Of a stretch of DNA of 35,933 bases, positions 23,072 to 32,700 are shown in pieces. The stretch comes from Algoriphagus sp. (GTDB lineage: Bacteria > Bacteroidota > Bacteroidia > Cytophagales > Cyclobacteriaceae). The notes under the pieces are model-generated. The model searched no databases. It worked only from the letters and a program-made list of their open reading frames with translations, and was not told the origin of the DNA. Both the position numbers and the translations under genes were made by a program. The stretch is from positions 1 through 35,933 of the forward strand of contig JAGXQZ010000015.1 of assembly GCA_018336015.1 (NCBI GenBank). The letters are read 5' to 3'. How positions within the stretch are numbered: the stretch's first letter is position 1; every line of letters begins with the position of its first letter.

Positions 23072-23243
23072 CCTGGATTATGCATTAGAATTCGTAGCGA
23101 GAACTCAAAATGCTAGAAAATCAGGCACTTTGGAGATCGAGGCGTAGCACCGCTACGGTGAAATCGAAAAGTGAAGTAAAACGACTGATTTTGAAGCATT
23201 TTGAGGTAAAAGTAGATTTTCTAATGCATATTTCAGGTTTAAA
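23067..23243. repeat. 177-bp imperfect palindrome (REP/MITE-like) between convergent genes
   Basis: Nested inverted repeats share one centre near 23150. The outer arms are TTTAACCTG/CAGGTTTAAA. Inside are ATGCATTAGAA (23080-23090) with TTCTAATGCAT (23219-23229), CTCAAAATGCT (23104-23114) with AGCATTTTGAG (23195-23205), and AAAATCAG (23117-23124) with CTGATTTT (23185-23192). The tip is CGTAGC-ACC-GCTACG (23143-23157). It starts on the stop codon of the 21470 gene and ends 38 nt before the nitroreductase stop. It encodes no protein. It may be a small non-autonomous element or a large bidirectional terminator. Confidence 0.75.
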
Positions 23244-23281
23244 ATCCCCAAGATCTGAACAAGAAAATCTATTGGTTAATA

Positions 23282-24004
23282 CTACTTACTCAAAATCAAT
23301 TCGGAAGAATCCACCCGAAAACGCTCTCCGTAGATCCCTTCAGGAAGGCCTTTGCCACATCCAATGATCATGCAGATTTCTGCAGAAGGATCAAGATTTA
23401 GTAGCTTTTTGACTCGGTTGGAATCAAATCCTTCCATAGGACATGTATCATAGGCGGAGGCTTTCATCGCCAGCATAAAGGTCATTGAGGCAAGGGCTGC
23501 ACTTTTATGTACAGAAATCCTGACCTCAGTTTCTCCGACCTCTCTGACCATAGGCCGCTTTAGGCCCACACTGAAAGCGATCAATTTTTTGAGCAAAGAC
23601 CATCCTGGATACTTTCCATAAAGTTTTGGGATCAGCTTGCCGTAGTATCCGAGTGCTTGCTTGAGTTTTTTATCGGGTTTACCCTTATACGTAGAGGCAA
23701 TGTATTCGTAGTTTGCTTTGGCACGGGACTTCCAAAGGTCTCTCCGAGTCACAACCACCACCAGCTCTCGTGCAGTGGTAGCTGCTTTTTGTCCCATGCA
23801 GAGATGTGCCAGTTTGTTTTTATTTGGAGAGCTTTCCGGTACTCTGACAAACTGATAAAGCTGAAGGTTTGAACTGTTGGGAGAAAGAATAGCAGCTTCT
23901 AAACATCGCTGAACCACATTCCCATCAAATGGCTCTTTTTGATCAAAAATCCTGACTGATCTACGCTGATTTACAGCATCGAAAAAGTTCAACTCTTCGC
24001 TCAT
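23282..24004 (-). CDS. Nitroreductase-family protein
   Basis: This 240-residue FMN-dependent fold begins FFDAVNQRRSVRIFD, the conserved Arg-Arg-Ser segment that contacts the FMN phosphate. AAILSPNSSNLQLYQFVRV is the second FMN-contact region. SAALASMTFMLAMKASAYDTCPMEGFD and GCGKGLPEGIYGERFR complete the family pattern. An insertion of basic residues at about 105-160 (RAKANYEYIASTYKGKPDKK) makes it longer than minimal members. It probably reduces nitro or quinone compounds with NAD(P)H in the cytoplasm; the substrate is unknown. It is monocistronic. Confidence 0.88.
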   Translation of the reverse strand: MSEELNFFDAVNQRRSVRIFDQKEPFDGNVVQRCLEAAILSPNSSNLQLYQFVRVPESSPNKNKLAHLCMGQKAATTARELVVVVTRRDLWKSRAKANYEYIASTYKGKPDKKLKQALGYYGKLIPKLYGKYPGWSLLKKLIAFSVGLKRPMVREVGETEVRISVHKSAALASMTFMLAMKASAYDTCPMEGFDSNRVKKLLNLDPSAEICMIIGCGKGLPEGIYGERFRVDSSELILSK

Positions 24005-24043
24005 GGCACTTTATTTTAGGATAACTTATGGTAGTATGTAAGG

Positions 24044-24067
24044 ATCCATTCTAAGAAAGGAATGGAT
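24044..24067. other. Small hairpin between nitroreductase and PAS protein genes
   Basis: An 8-bp perfect inverted repeat ATCCATTC/GAATGGAT (24044-24051, 24060-24067) has an 8-nt loop. It is 43 nt downstream of the PAS protein stop and 40 nt upstream of the nitroreductase start. No T-run follows on the minus strand, so a terminator role is doubtful; it may be an operator for the nitroreductase gene. Confidence 0.3.
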
Positions 24068-24109
24068 TTTCCGAAGTTTTAGGAGATAGAGATGACAGAC
24101 AAAGTAATG

Positions 24110-27100
24110 TCAATCCAATAGGTGCTTGGCACTGTTGGATTTTTCACTGATATCCAAAATTACTTTGTCAAGTTCATTTGCCGCGTTGAGGATAGCACCA
24201 AGCACAAAATCGAAGGTATATTCATCTTCTTCGTCTTTACTATCCTGAAGTAGTTGCACCAGTCCCATGATTTTGGCCAAAGGGGCTCTTACGATATGCG
24301 ACTGAATCCAGGCAATTTCACGAAGGGTCTCGTTTTGTTTGACTACCGCATTGTAGAAGTTATTTCGATCGGTAACGTCTTGGATGATTTCATGGACAAG
24401 CTCCCGGTTATCTACCCTAATTTTACTACAGAATACTTCTACACTTCTCAATTCGCCGGATTTCAATTTATGATTGAAGAGGAATTTACCTTTTCCAGAC
24501 CCCAATACTTGATGGGTGGCAGTTTCCATTTCTTCAGGATTGGATACAAAGGTATAATTGACGTCCAGGAGATTTTTTGATTTGAGATCATTGATCTCAT
24601 AGCCGTAATATTCCGATGCCGAAGGATTGGCATCTACGATGCTTCCCGTATGAGGATCTATCAGAAGCATGGGAGTTACGTTTTCTTGGAATATCTGACT
24701 AAATCTCAATTCACTTTCTTGAAGGGCAAGCTGGCTGCGTTTTCGCTCCGTGATATCTGTGACAAAAGCGGAAAGGTAATCTTCCCCTTCGTAGTGGAAT
24801 AGTTGCAACAGCACTTCGCAAGGGTAGGTGGTGCCGTCTTTTCTTAAGCAATTGAGTTCCAGGAATGCAGAAGAAACCTTTTTGGAAGTGATGCCACCGA
24901 CTTTTTCCAAAAGAGATTCTTGGTCTTTCTCTTGGATAAGTTTTAGAATAGAGAGCCCTGAGATTTCTTCACGGGTGTATCCTGTATTAATTTCTGCAGC
25001 CTGATTTGCCTGTTGGATGGTCAGTGATTTGGCAGAAATCAGGTAGATCTCATTTGTAGCACTTTCAAATAGATTCAAGTAAAGTTTGGAAGATTCTTCC
25101 AAAGCCATTTTTTCAGTCACGTCCTTGCTGAACCCTGAAATACCTTCTACGACTCCATTCACAAGAATAGGGTACAGGACGACATCCAAATGATAGGTTT
25201 TATCAGGCGAAGGAATTTTATCAAGGAAGTGCAGCGGTTTTCCTTCTTTCAAGACCTTATGATATCGCTTAATCCATGCCTCCCTTATTTCAGGATTTGC
25301 GATAGACTTGATGATGTTGATGCCTTTCATCAATTCTACACCGAAAGCCTGGAAAAATTCATTAAAGAAAGTCTGATTGGTGAATAGAATATTCAAGTCT
25401 TTGTCCAGAGACCAGATGCTTTCGTTCACACTTTCCAAGATGCCCTGAAGGTTGGCTTCCCGCTCCTGAACCATCATGGATGCTTCTTTTACTGCAGTGA
25501 TATCAGTGGAAATCCCACACATTCCGATGATTTCGCCTTTATTGTTGCGATACGGGAATTTGACAGAAAGAAAATACTGCGTATTAGTGATACCAAGAGT
25601 GGTTTCGTGTTGCTCCAGTTTTTCTTCACTGAAAGAGGATTTCCCATCGATGAGTACTTTCTTATCATCTTCTAAGTATTTGGTTGAGAAGTCACCTATG
25701 GCAAACTCTTCGAGTCTCTTACCTAGGACTTCCTCGCGGCTATGGCCGGTGACCATTTCCCAGCGGCGGTTTACCATGATGTAGCGGTAATCACTGTCTT
25801 TGACAAAAATCGCGGAGTGACTGTTTTCTACAATTGCTTCGAGCAGCTTGAGGTTTCTTTCCAAGGTTTGCTCTGCCTCAATCCGGTCTGTGATGTCGTG
25901 CCAGAAACCAGTGATGAAACTCTTTCCTTCTTCCAGCATAACCACCTCACCCATGTCTTCCACCCAGCGAATTTCTCTGTTGCGTGTATTGATGCGGTAA
26001 GTCACCTGAAAAGTCCCATGGCCCTGAATGGCCTGATTTACTTGCTCACTAACTCTCGAAATGTCTCCAGGATGGATGATATTAAAGATTTCGATCCGTT
26101 TAGAAAGAAAATCTTCTGCAGTGTAGCCGGTGATTTTTTCCACCTTATCCGTCATGTGGATGGTGGACAAGTGTTCATCCAGCTTGCAGGAATAGACCGC
26201 CCCGGGGAGATTTTCTACTAGAGATCGGTAGCGCTTTTCAGCTTTCTCCACCGCGTTGAGGTAGTTTTTCTGCTCGGTGATGTCTTTGAATGTACTGAAA
26301 ACCCTAAATGGCTTCTGCTCACCGGATTGAAATTCGGGCAGAACATCCACGCTGATCCATACTCTGTCTTTGTGGGTAGGGCGGTAAATGGAAATGATCC
26401 TGTCAGAGATAGCTAATCCACTTTCCAAACATTCTTTGGCAGGCAGATTAAATTCGCTGATTTCCTCTCCGCTTTCTGTAAAGGCTTTCCAGTCGGGATT
26501 TAGCACCACCCATCCGGATACTTCCTCGGGCGCCAAACCCATCAGCTGAAGCGCTGCCTGATTGGCTTTTAGGACACGGCCATCTACATCTTGATAGAGT
26601 AATCCGACAGGTGAGTTTTCGAATAGCTTTTGGTTTTCCTGTTCACTTTCTATCAGTAGAGACTCCGTTTTTTGGCGGAGCAGGGTGTTAGAAATAATCT
26701 CAGAGGCCATTTGTACAGGCACCAGCTCAGATTCTGAAAAACTCTTTTTGGTTTTGACCTTACCAAAACCTACTAACCCATAAAACTCCGTCCCCTCCAT
26801 AATCGGTAGCAAGACTAAAGATTGGATTTTTAGGAGATTGAGGATGTTTTTGAGCGGATTGGCTTCGTCTAATTGGTCAATGTCTTCGTATTCAAGGATG
26901 CCCTCGGATTTGAGAACCTCCCACACATGGGAAAGCAAGCCAAGGGGAAGGACACTGAGCTTTTCTTTAAATTTGGGTAGACTTTCGTCCAACCAGGTAT
27001 AGTCTGTATGAGCCAGTCCTGCTTCTCTGTCAAATCGAAGGGTAAAAGCACGGTCTGAATTGCTGAGTTTGGCAGCAGTTCCGAGCGCTTCTTCTACGGC

Positions 27101-27916
27101 GACTGTTAATTTTTCAGGAGGAATGTTGATAAACTTGATGGCCAACTGACCGAGAATTTCACGGTACTTTTCCCATTCGGCGTGGATTCTGGCTGACTCC
27201 TCTTTTTCTCTGACGTCGATGAAAAAAGCACAGTGACATGGCCTGTTATTCCATTCGACCTGCACCACGGTCATTTCCACGGGAATCCTGTTTTTCCGTT
27301 TGGTGATCACATGGATCCCCGAGATCACATTTTTCTTGACCGGATTGATTCTTGAAAATCCTTTGGATACAAATTCAAGATCTTCTTTCGGGTAAAGATT
27401 CATAGTGGTCAGATATCCCATTTCTTCGGGACTGTATTCCATCCACTCCTGGATTACCCGATTGGAATAGACCACCTTGCTGGAGTGAGCATCCACCACC
27501 ACAATGCCGCCCGGGAGTTCGTCTAGTAGTTCCTTAAAGCGTGATTCTTTTTTTTCTGCAGAGGGGGCGTATCGAAATACTTCCTTTTCTAGCAGAACTG
27601 TAATTCCATCTTCGTGAGGAAAAATCTTGTGGGTGATCAGCGAGGAAAAATTTTCCTGATAGTGTGAATTGGAATAACTGGAGGAAATAAAGCTGAGGTT
27701 TTTGTATAAAAATTCAATTTTGACCCGCTCAAATTCAGGGATCAATTCAAAAAAGACTTTTCCTAAGGCTGCCTCGGGTGTTTTGCCCAACACACCCAAA
27801 ATGGACGAATTGCAATAGACTACTTGATAGTTTCTGTCCAGCTTGACTACTGCCAAGGGCAGTTCTTCTAAAATAGAAGAGGGAAGCAATCTAGGATCAG
27901 TGTTAGAACTTGACAT
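24110..27916 (-). CDS. Soluble multi-PAS/GAF signalling protein with histidine box but no ATPase domain
   Basis: This 1268-residue protein has no membrane segment. Domains by eye: PAS (about 10-115), PAS (125-240), GAF (250-415), then six more PAS units to about 1190, several ending in DIT(E/D)-type PAC motifs (FKDITEQK, WHDITDRI, STDITAVK, VTDITERK, IQDVTDRN). The C-terminus (about 1195-1268) is a HisKA-like helical hairpin with IAWIQSHIVRAPLAKIMGL, whose His is the expected phospho-acceptor. The protein stops there without N, G1 or G2 boxes. Such ATPase-less forms recur in Bacteroidota and may receive phosphate or dimerise with another kinase. It is divergent from the sensor operon at 28201 and has its own promoter. 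Confidence 0.85.
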   Translation of the reverse strand: MSSSNTDPRLLPSSILEELPLAVVKLDRNYQVVYCNSSILGVLGKTPEAALGKVFFELIPEFERVKIEFLYKNLSFISSSYSNSHYQENFSSLITHKIFPHEDGITVLLEKEVFRYAPSAEKKESRFKELLDELPGGIVVVDAHSSKVVYSNRVIQEWMEYSPEEMGYLTTMNLYPKEDLEFVSKGFSRINPVKKNVISGIHVITKRKNRIPVEMTVVQVEWNNRPCHCAFFIDVREKEESARIHAEWEKYREILGQLAIKFINIPPEKLTVAVEEALGTAAKLSNSDRAFTLRFDREAGLAHTDYTWLDESLPKFKEKLSVLPLGLLSHVWEVLKSEGILEYEDIDQLDEANPLKNILNLLKIQSLVLLPIMEGTEFYGLVGFGKVKTKKSFSESELVPVQMASEIISNTLLRQKTESLLIESEQENQKLFENSPVGLLYQDVDGRVLKANQAALQLMGLAPEEVSGWVVLNPDWKAFTESGEEISEFNLPAKECLESGLAISDRIISIYRPTHKDRVWISVDVLPEFQSGEQKPFRVFSTFKDITEQKNYLNAVEKAEKRYRSLVENLPGAVYSCKLDEHLSTIHMTDKVEKITGYTAEDFLSKRIEIFNIIHPGDISRVSEQVNQAIQGHGTFQVTYRINTRNREIRWVEDMGEVVMLEEGKSFITGFWHDITDRIEAEQTLERNLKLLEAIVENSHSAIFVKDSDYRYIMVNRRWEMVTGHSREEVLGKRLEEFAIGDFSTKYLEDDKKVLIDGKSSFSEEKLEQHETTLGITNTQYFLSVKFPYRNNKGEIIGMCGISTDITAVKEASMMVQEREANLQGILESVNESIWSLDKDLNILFTNQTFFNEFFQAFGVELMKGINIIKSIANPEIREAWIKRYHKVLKEGKPLHFLDKIPSPDKTYHLDVVLYPILVNGVVEGISGFSKDVTEKMALEESSKLYLNLFESATNEIYLISAKSLTIQQANQAAEINTGYTREEISGLSILKLIQEKDQESLLEKVGGITSKKVSSAFLELNCLRKDGTTYPCEVLLQLFHYEGEDYLSAFVTDITERKRSQLALQESELRFSQIFQENVTPMLLIDPHTGSIVDANPSASEYYGYEINDLKSKNLLDVNYTFVSNPEEMETATHQVLGSGKGKFLFNHKLKSGELRSVEVFCSKIRVDNRELVHEIIQDVTDRNNFYNAVVKQNETLREIAWIQSHIVRAPLAKIMGLVQLLQDSKDEEDEYTFDFVLGAILNAANELDKVILDISEKSNSAKHLLD

Positions 27917-27949
27917 ATAAGAAAACTACCTTTCTTAAGGGTGATAAGG

Positions 27950-27978
27950 CAAATTTAAGGCAACCAAATTTGCTACAA
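27950..27978 (-). promoter_or_regulatory. Bacteroidota-type promoter of the multi-PAS gene
   Basis: On the minus strand TTG (27976-27978) is followed after 18 nt by TAAATTTG (27950-27957), an exact consensus match. Transcription would start near 27943, leaving a leader of about 27 nt before the start codon at 27916. Confidence 0.65.
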
Positions 27979-28133
27979 TATTTCTAATAATCTGTGAAAT
28001 TGATAATTGTTTTTAGGCAACTTAAGTAATCTAAATAATTGCAAAATAAATACAATAAACTGTCAATAATTTACACGAATTATGACTTTGATAAATTTTC
28101 GGCATCTTTGTCTCATATTGATAATTATTTGAA

Positions 28134-28155
28134 AATCAATTAAATAAAATTGATT
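28134..28155 (+). promoter_or_regulatory. Candidate operator upstream of the porin-sensor operon
   Basis: A perfect inverted repeat AATCAATT-aaataa-AATTGATT lies 45 nt before the porin start codon. In the same A+T-rich 284-nt region, ATTGATAATT occurs twice (27999-28008, 28117-28126). AATAAACTG near 28051 also has an inverted copy CAGTTTATT near 28157. No exact -7/-33 pair for the porin gene was found. Confidence 0.4.
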
Positions 28156-28200
28156 GCAGTTTATTTACAATTAAAATTAAATATAGAATTAAAAGTAAAA

Positions 28201-29292
28201 ATGAGTAATAAAAAGCATTTCTCGATTTATGTTGCGCTGTTGGGGTTGCTCTTTGTCTTGTCTAGTGTAGACACGCAAGCACAGGTGCGTCAAACTCAGT
28301 TTAATGGCTTTGGCCACTTGGAGTTTTATTTGGATAGAGATGAGGACGGTCGCCATGCTTCCTTTGCTATGGGAGAGCATGATTTTTTTGTCACCTCTTC
28401 GCTTTCAGATAAAATCACCTTCATCGGAGAATATGTAATCAGATTTAATGGTAAGTCAGCGACCAATTACCTTCCAAGTATTGAGCGATCATTGATGAAG
28501 TTTAATTATGTAAATAATCATTCTATCATCGTGGGGAAGGTGCATACCCCGGTCAACTATTGGAATGATGTCTATCATCACGGCAGGGTGTTTTTTCCTG
28601 TGATTGACCGGCCGATGTCATTTTCCTATTTCGTTCCACTTCATACGTTGGGCTTACAGTTTCAGGGTCAAAATCTGGGAAAGCTTAATTTTGGCTATGA
28701 CTTTATGGTGGGAAATGGAATCAGTTCCACGGATGTCTACCATGATTCAGTGGTGCCTTCTATTACAGGTTCGGTACATATAAGGCCTAAGGAAGGCATG
28801 CGGATAGGTCTTTCCTACTATTGGGATGACCTGCATGACAATGTCCCAGGAGTTCATTCCGGACATAATACCTCCATTGTCATCCCTGATGCTCAGAAAT
28901 ACCAAGGTCCTGTGAAGTTTAGATTGGCGAGTTTTTCTTTTGCCAGCTTTAGAGAGAAGTTCGAATTTCTCAATGAGACAGGCTTTAACACTTCCATCAC
29001 TGACAGCACAGGTACTGCCAGGAATTTTTCTCAATACGTCTATGCAGGTCTAAACGTAACAGAGAAGAGTACTCCTTACTTTGTCTTTGATTACATCGAT
29101 GTAGCGGATAATGATATCCATGTGTATCCTTTAGAAAAATTGAAAATTGCGTTTGGCTACAGGTATTCTTTCAACTACCTGTTGAACTTGAAGGTGCAGC
29201 TGGAGAAGACCTGGGAGTTTGAGCATTTTGGTCATGAACATACGGCTTCTTACGGGCCGTTCTTGAGGGTTCAGTTAGCGTATGGTTTTTAA
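28201..29292 (+). CDS. Outer-membrane porin-like beta-barrel protein
   Basis: The start at 28201 (MSNKKHFSIYVALL) is preferred because it begins directly with a signal peptide ending SSVDTQAQ; a start 17 codons earlier adds a non-signal segment. The mature part has alternating strands rich in aromatic residues, e.g. FNGFGHLEFYLDRDEDG and KITFIGEYVIRFNG, and ends with aromatic FLRVQLAYGF, as expected for an outer-membrane barrel. A His-rich stretch YWNDVYHHGRVFF lies near residue 120. No close family is recognised beyond porin-like. It ends 12 nt before a PstS-like periplasmic protein and heads a four-gene sensory operon, so it may admit or bind the ligand that is sensed. Confidence 0.75.
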   Translation: MSNKKHFSIYVALLGLLFVLSSVDTQAQVRQTQFNGFGHLEFYLDRDEDGRHASFAMGEHDFFVTSSLSDKITFIGEYVIRFNGKSATNYLPSIERSLMKFNYVNNHSIIVGKVHTPVNYWNDVYHHGRVFFPVIDRPMSFSYFVPLHTLGLQFQGQNLGKLNFGYDFMVGNGISSTDVYHDSVVPSITGSVHIRPKEGMRIGLSYYWDDLHDNVPGVHSGHNTSIVIPDAQKYQGPVKFRLASFSFASFREKFEFLNETGFNTSITDSTGTARNFSQYVYAGLNVTEKSTPYFVFDYIDVADNDIHVYPLEKLKIAFGYRYSFNYLLNLKVQLEKTWEFEHFGHEHTASYGPFLRVQLAYGF

Positions 29293-29304
29293 TTGGGAGG
29301 AGCA

Positions 29305-29736
29305 ATGAGAACTATAGGCCTACTTATACTCCTCCTGACTTTGAGTTGGGGGGGATTTGCTCAGCAGACCGATTTAGGTCAGCTGGAGTTTGCTGCCAAT
29401 GTCAAGGGTGTAAAATCGCTTACTTCCAAGGAAGTGGTTCAGATATTCCGAAATGGTCGAAGTCTTTGGGCTAGTGGAGAAAAAGTGATCATTGTTTTGC
29501 CGTCCAACAAGTCTGACATGGCCGAATCCGTGGCTAAAAATCTCTATGGGGGTAGCGTTACTGCTATGCAGAAGTTTTGGCTTGCGCTGGTGTTTCAGGG
29601 ACGCGCCAATCCTCCGGTGTTTCTGCAATCTGCTGAGGAGATTATGGTTTACATTTCTAAAAACCCCGGTGCTATCGGTGTGATTCCAAAAGGATCTGGT
29701 GATATTCCTGAATCCATTCAACTTACGATCAGGTAA
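29305..29736 (+). CDS. Short periplasmic PstS-like (PBP-type) substrate-binding domain protein
   Basis: The start at 29305 is preceded by GGGAGGAG, a strong Shine-Dalgarno sequence rare in this window; a TTG at 29293 is the alternative. The 143-residue protein has a signal peptide (about 1-20, GGFAQQ end). The rest resembles one lobe of phosphate-binding proteins: SLTSKEVVQIFRNGRSLWASG, then MQKFWLALVFQG and YISKNPGAIGVIPKG. It is about half the size of PstS, and no ABC permease or ATPase for it is nearby. With a porin upstream and a membrane kinase 1 nt downstream, a role as periplasmic ligand sensor for the kinase is the best inference. Confidence 0.75.
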   Translation: MRTIGLLILLLTLSWGGFAQQTDLGQLEFAANVKGVKSLTSKEVVQIFRNGRSLWASGEKVIIVLPSNKSDMAESVAKNLYGGSVTAMQKFWLALVFQGRANPPVFLQSAEEIMVYISKNPGAIGVIPKGSGDIPESIQLTIR

Positions 29737-29737
29737 A

Positions 29738-32700
29738 ATGAGAATGAGCTCACTTTTTAAAAGTCTTTCTTTTAGGATTTGGCTGCCTTTTGCCATCTCT
29801 ATTTCTCTTCTTTTGCTATCACTTTTAATTCTTTATCCCAATCGTCAGGAAGATCTTTTTAGGAAAAATTTTCAGTCTGAGCTTAACCAACTGACACGAA
29901 CTACGGCCTTGGGTGTGGAGGTTGCCTTGGATAACAGTGACTTCGAAAATCTTGGTCAAATCGTAGAATTGGTGACCAATAGTGCCAATTTGGAATTTGT
30001 CGCGATCACGGAGCTGGATTCTTTGGGAAGGGAGCGGGTATTCGTCAGCAATCCCCAAAACTACGATCCTGAAAAAATCCTCAACCTGGATTCTGCCAAT
30101 TTGCTCGTGCAGTCTCAGGAATTTTCCACGGAGTTGGTCCAAGGAAGAGTGATATTAGCCATTACAAGGGAGGCAATAGATAGGGCGATTTTTGAAATCA
30201 ACTATCCGATTTATGTCTTTTTGGGCATTTTAATGATTTTGTCATTGGGGCTTTTTTATGGGTTGGCAAGGAGAATATCTGCCCCTATTTCTTATCTGAC
30301 CGAAGTGTCCAATCAGATGAAGACGGGCAACTACGAATTGGATATCAACTTAGTGTCTGAAGTAAATGAGATTTCGGACCTGAATTATTCCCTGATACAA
30401 CTGAAGGAATACCTACTCAAAGCAAAACTTCAAAACGAAAAATTCAATCAGCAGCTTGAGGAACAGATCCTGATTCGGACCGAAGACCTTGAACGAACTA
30501 AAAACAGACTTTTTGAAGCACAGCGGGTTGCAATCTTGGGAAACTTTGAAGTGGACTTATTGACCGGGGCTTGGAGTAATTCCCCGATCATTGATCAGAT
30601 TTTTGAAATTCCAGATGACTTTGCCAAGGACATTAATTCTTGGCAAAACCTCCTTTCTCCCGAAAATGCTCAGGTTGTGGTGGACGAATTTTACAAGTGC
30701 AAAGTGTTCAACCGATCGTTTAAGACTGACCTCAAAATCACTTCCTATCGGGATCGAAGCCTGGAAAAATGGATCTCTATTAGTGGTGCCCCGGTCAAAG
30801 CGGCTACGGGTGACATACGGTTTATACGCGGGACCATTCAGGATATCTCAGATCGAAAGGCATTTGAAAAGGAAATCGAAAAGCTGTCATTGGTAGCGAA
30901 GCGAACCTCCAACTGTGTGGTGATCACAGATCCTGAGCTGAGAATTACCTGGGTGAATGATTCATTTCTAAGACTCTCTGGGTATTCATGGGAGGAAATC
31001 ATTGGTCAGACTCCTAAGATGTTCCAATTTGAAAAGACAGACCGGCATACAGCCAGATACATAAGAGAACAGGTCATATCGGGTAAGAGTGTCAATGCAG
31101 AGATCCTAAATAGGGGAAAGCAGGGTCATGAATACTGGTTGCAGCTAAATATCGTTCCCCAAAGAGAAGACTCCGGGGAGATCACTGGCTATATGGCCGT
31201 AGAAGTGGATATCACTGAATTGAAAAAAACAGAGGAACAAATTCAAAAGCAAGTGGACTTGCAGAATATCCTCATCGATATTTCAGCTACTTACATCAAT
31301 TTGAATATTGAGGATCTGGAGTCTACCATACACGCTTCGTTGGAAAAACTTGGCAAGTTTGTGGATGCGGACCGTGCTTATATTTTTGATTATAACTTAA
31401 AAGAGCAAACCGCTTCCAATACCTATGAGTGGTGCGCTTCAGGAGTGCTTCCTGAATTGGAAAACCTACAAAATATCCCCATGGAGGCGATTCCGGACTG
31501 GGTAAAGACCCATTTGGAAAATATGCCCATGGTCATTCCGGATGTACAGCAATTACCAATAGGGGAAGAAGGGGAGATGAACTTGAGGGCAATTCTGGAA
31601 CCACAGGGAATAAAAAGCCTAATCACCATTCCGTTTTTCGAAGGAGATGTATTAAGTGGTTTTGTTGGATTTGATAGCGTACACCAAGAGCGCTCCTATG
31701 CCCAAGAGGAAATCAAACTCCTCACCTTATTTGGGCAGATGTTGGTCAACGTCAAGCAAAAGCAAAAGGCCCAAAGGCAGTTGGCTATCCAGGAGGAAAA
31801 ATACCGAAACATCATTGCCAATATGAACCTCGGATTCCTTGAGGTGGATGTGGATGATGTGATCCTGAATGCCAATCCGAGCTTTATAGAAATGTCTGGA
31901 TTCTCATTGGAAGAATTGGTTGGGAAAAGAGGAATGGATTTGTTTTTTGATGACGATTTGGCAAGAAAAGTTATCCAGCAGAAAAATATCCTCAGGAAGA
32001 CCGGTCAGTCTGATGTCTATGAAGTAGAAGTGATCGATAAGTACGGAAATCGCCGTTGGTGGCTGATCAGTGGAGGACCTAATTACAACGACGCCGGGGA
32101 ATTGATCGGTTCGGTAGGGATTCACTTGGATATCACAGATCAGAAAAAGCTCCAAAATGAGCAGCGCCATCTCTTAGGTCTTACTCAAAATCAAAACGAG
32201 CGTCTTCGAAACTTTGCCCACATTGTGTCGCATAACCTCCGCTCTCATGCTGCCAACTTGCTCGGCATGATCACCTATATGGAAGTAGAGGATCCGAGTT
32301 TTTCAGGCAATCCGTTGTTCCAGAATTTCAAAAATGTCATTGACAACTTGATGGAATCCGTGCAAAACCTTTCAGAGGTAGCAGATATTCAAATCAACGA
32401 TTCTACGCTGATGGAATCCATCAATCTGGTAGAAGTCGTAAATTCATCAATTCTCAATGTTTCAGCCTTGGCCAGATCTTCCGAAGTTGCAATTCTGTTT
32501 GATCAGGAAAAGTCTAAAAGCTTGGTTTTTGGTAATTTATCTTACTTGGAAAGTATCACGCTCAATCTGCTGACTAATGCGATCAAATACAGTGATCCCA
32601 AAAAGGAGAAAAAGGTGGAAATCAGAATCAAAAAAACGACCGAATGGACCATTATAGAAGTAGAAGATAATGGCCTGGGCATCGATCTGAAGAGACAGGG

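Noticed and set aside
23110..23367. 85-residue plus-strand reading frame after the propeller gene
   Set aside because: It lies inside the large palindrome and the antisense of the nitroreductase end, with no family resemblance or leader.
28150..28200. Upstream start for the porin gene
   Set aside because: The extra 17 residues would precede the signal peptide and overlap the candidate operator; the ATG at 28201 fits better.
29293..29304. TTG start of the PstS-like gene
   Set aside because: These codons form the Shine-Dalgarno stretch of the ATG at 29305.
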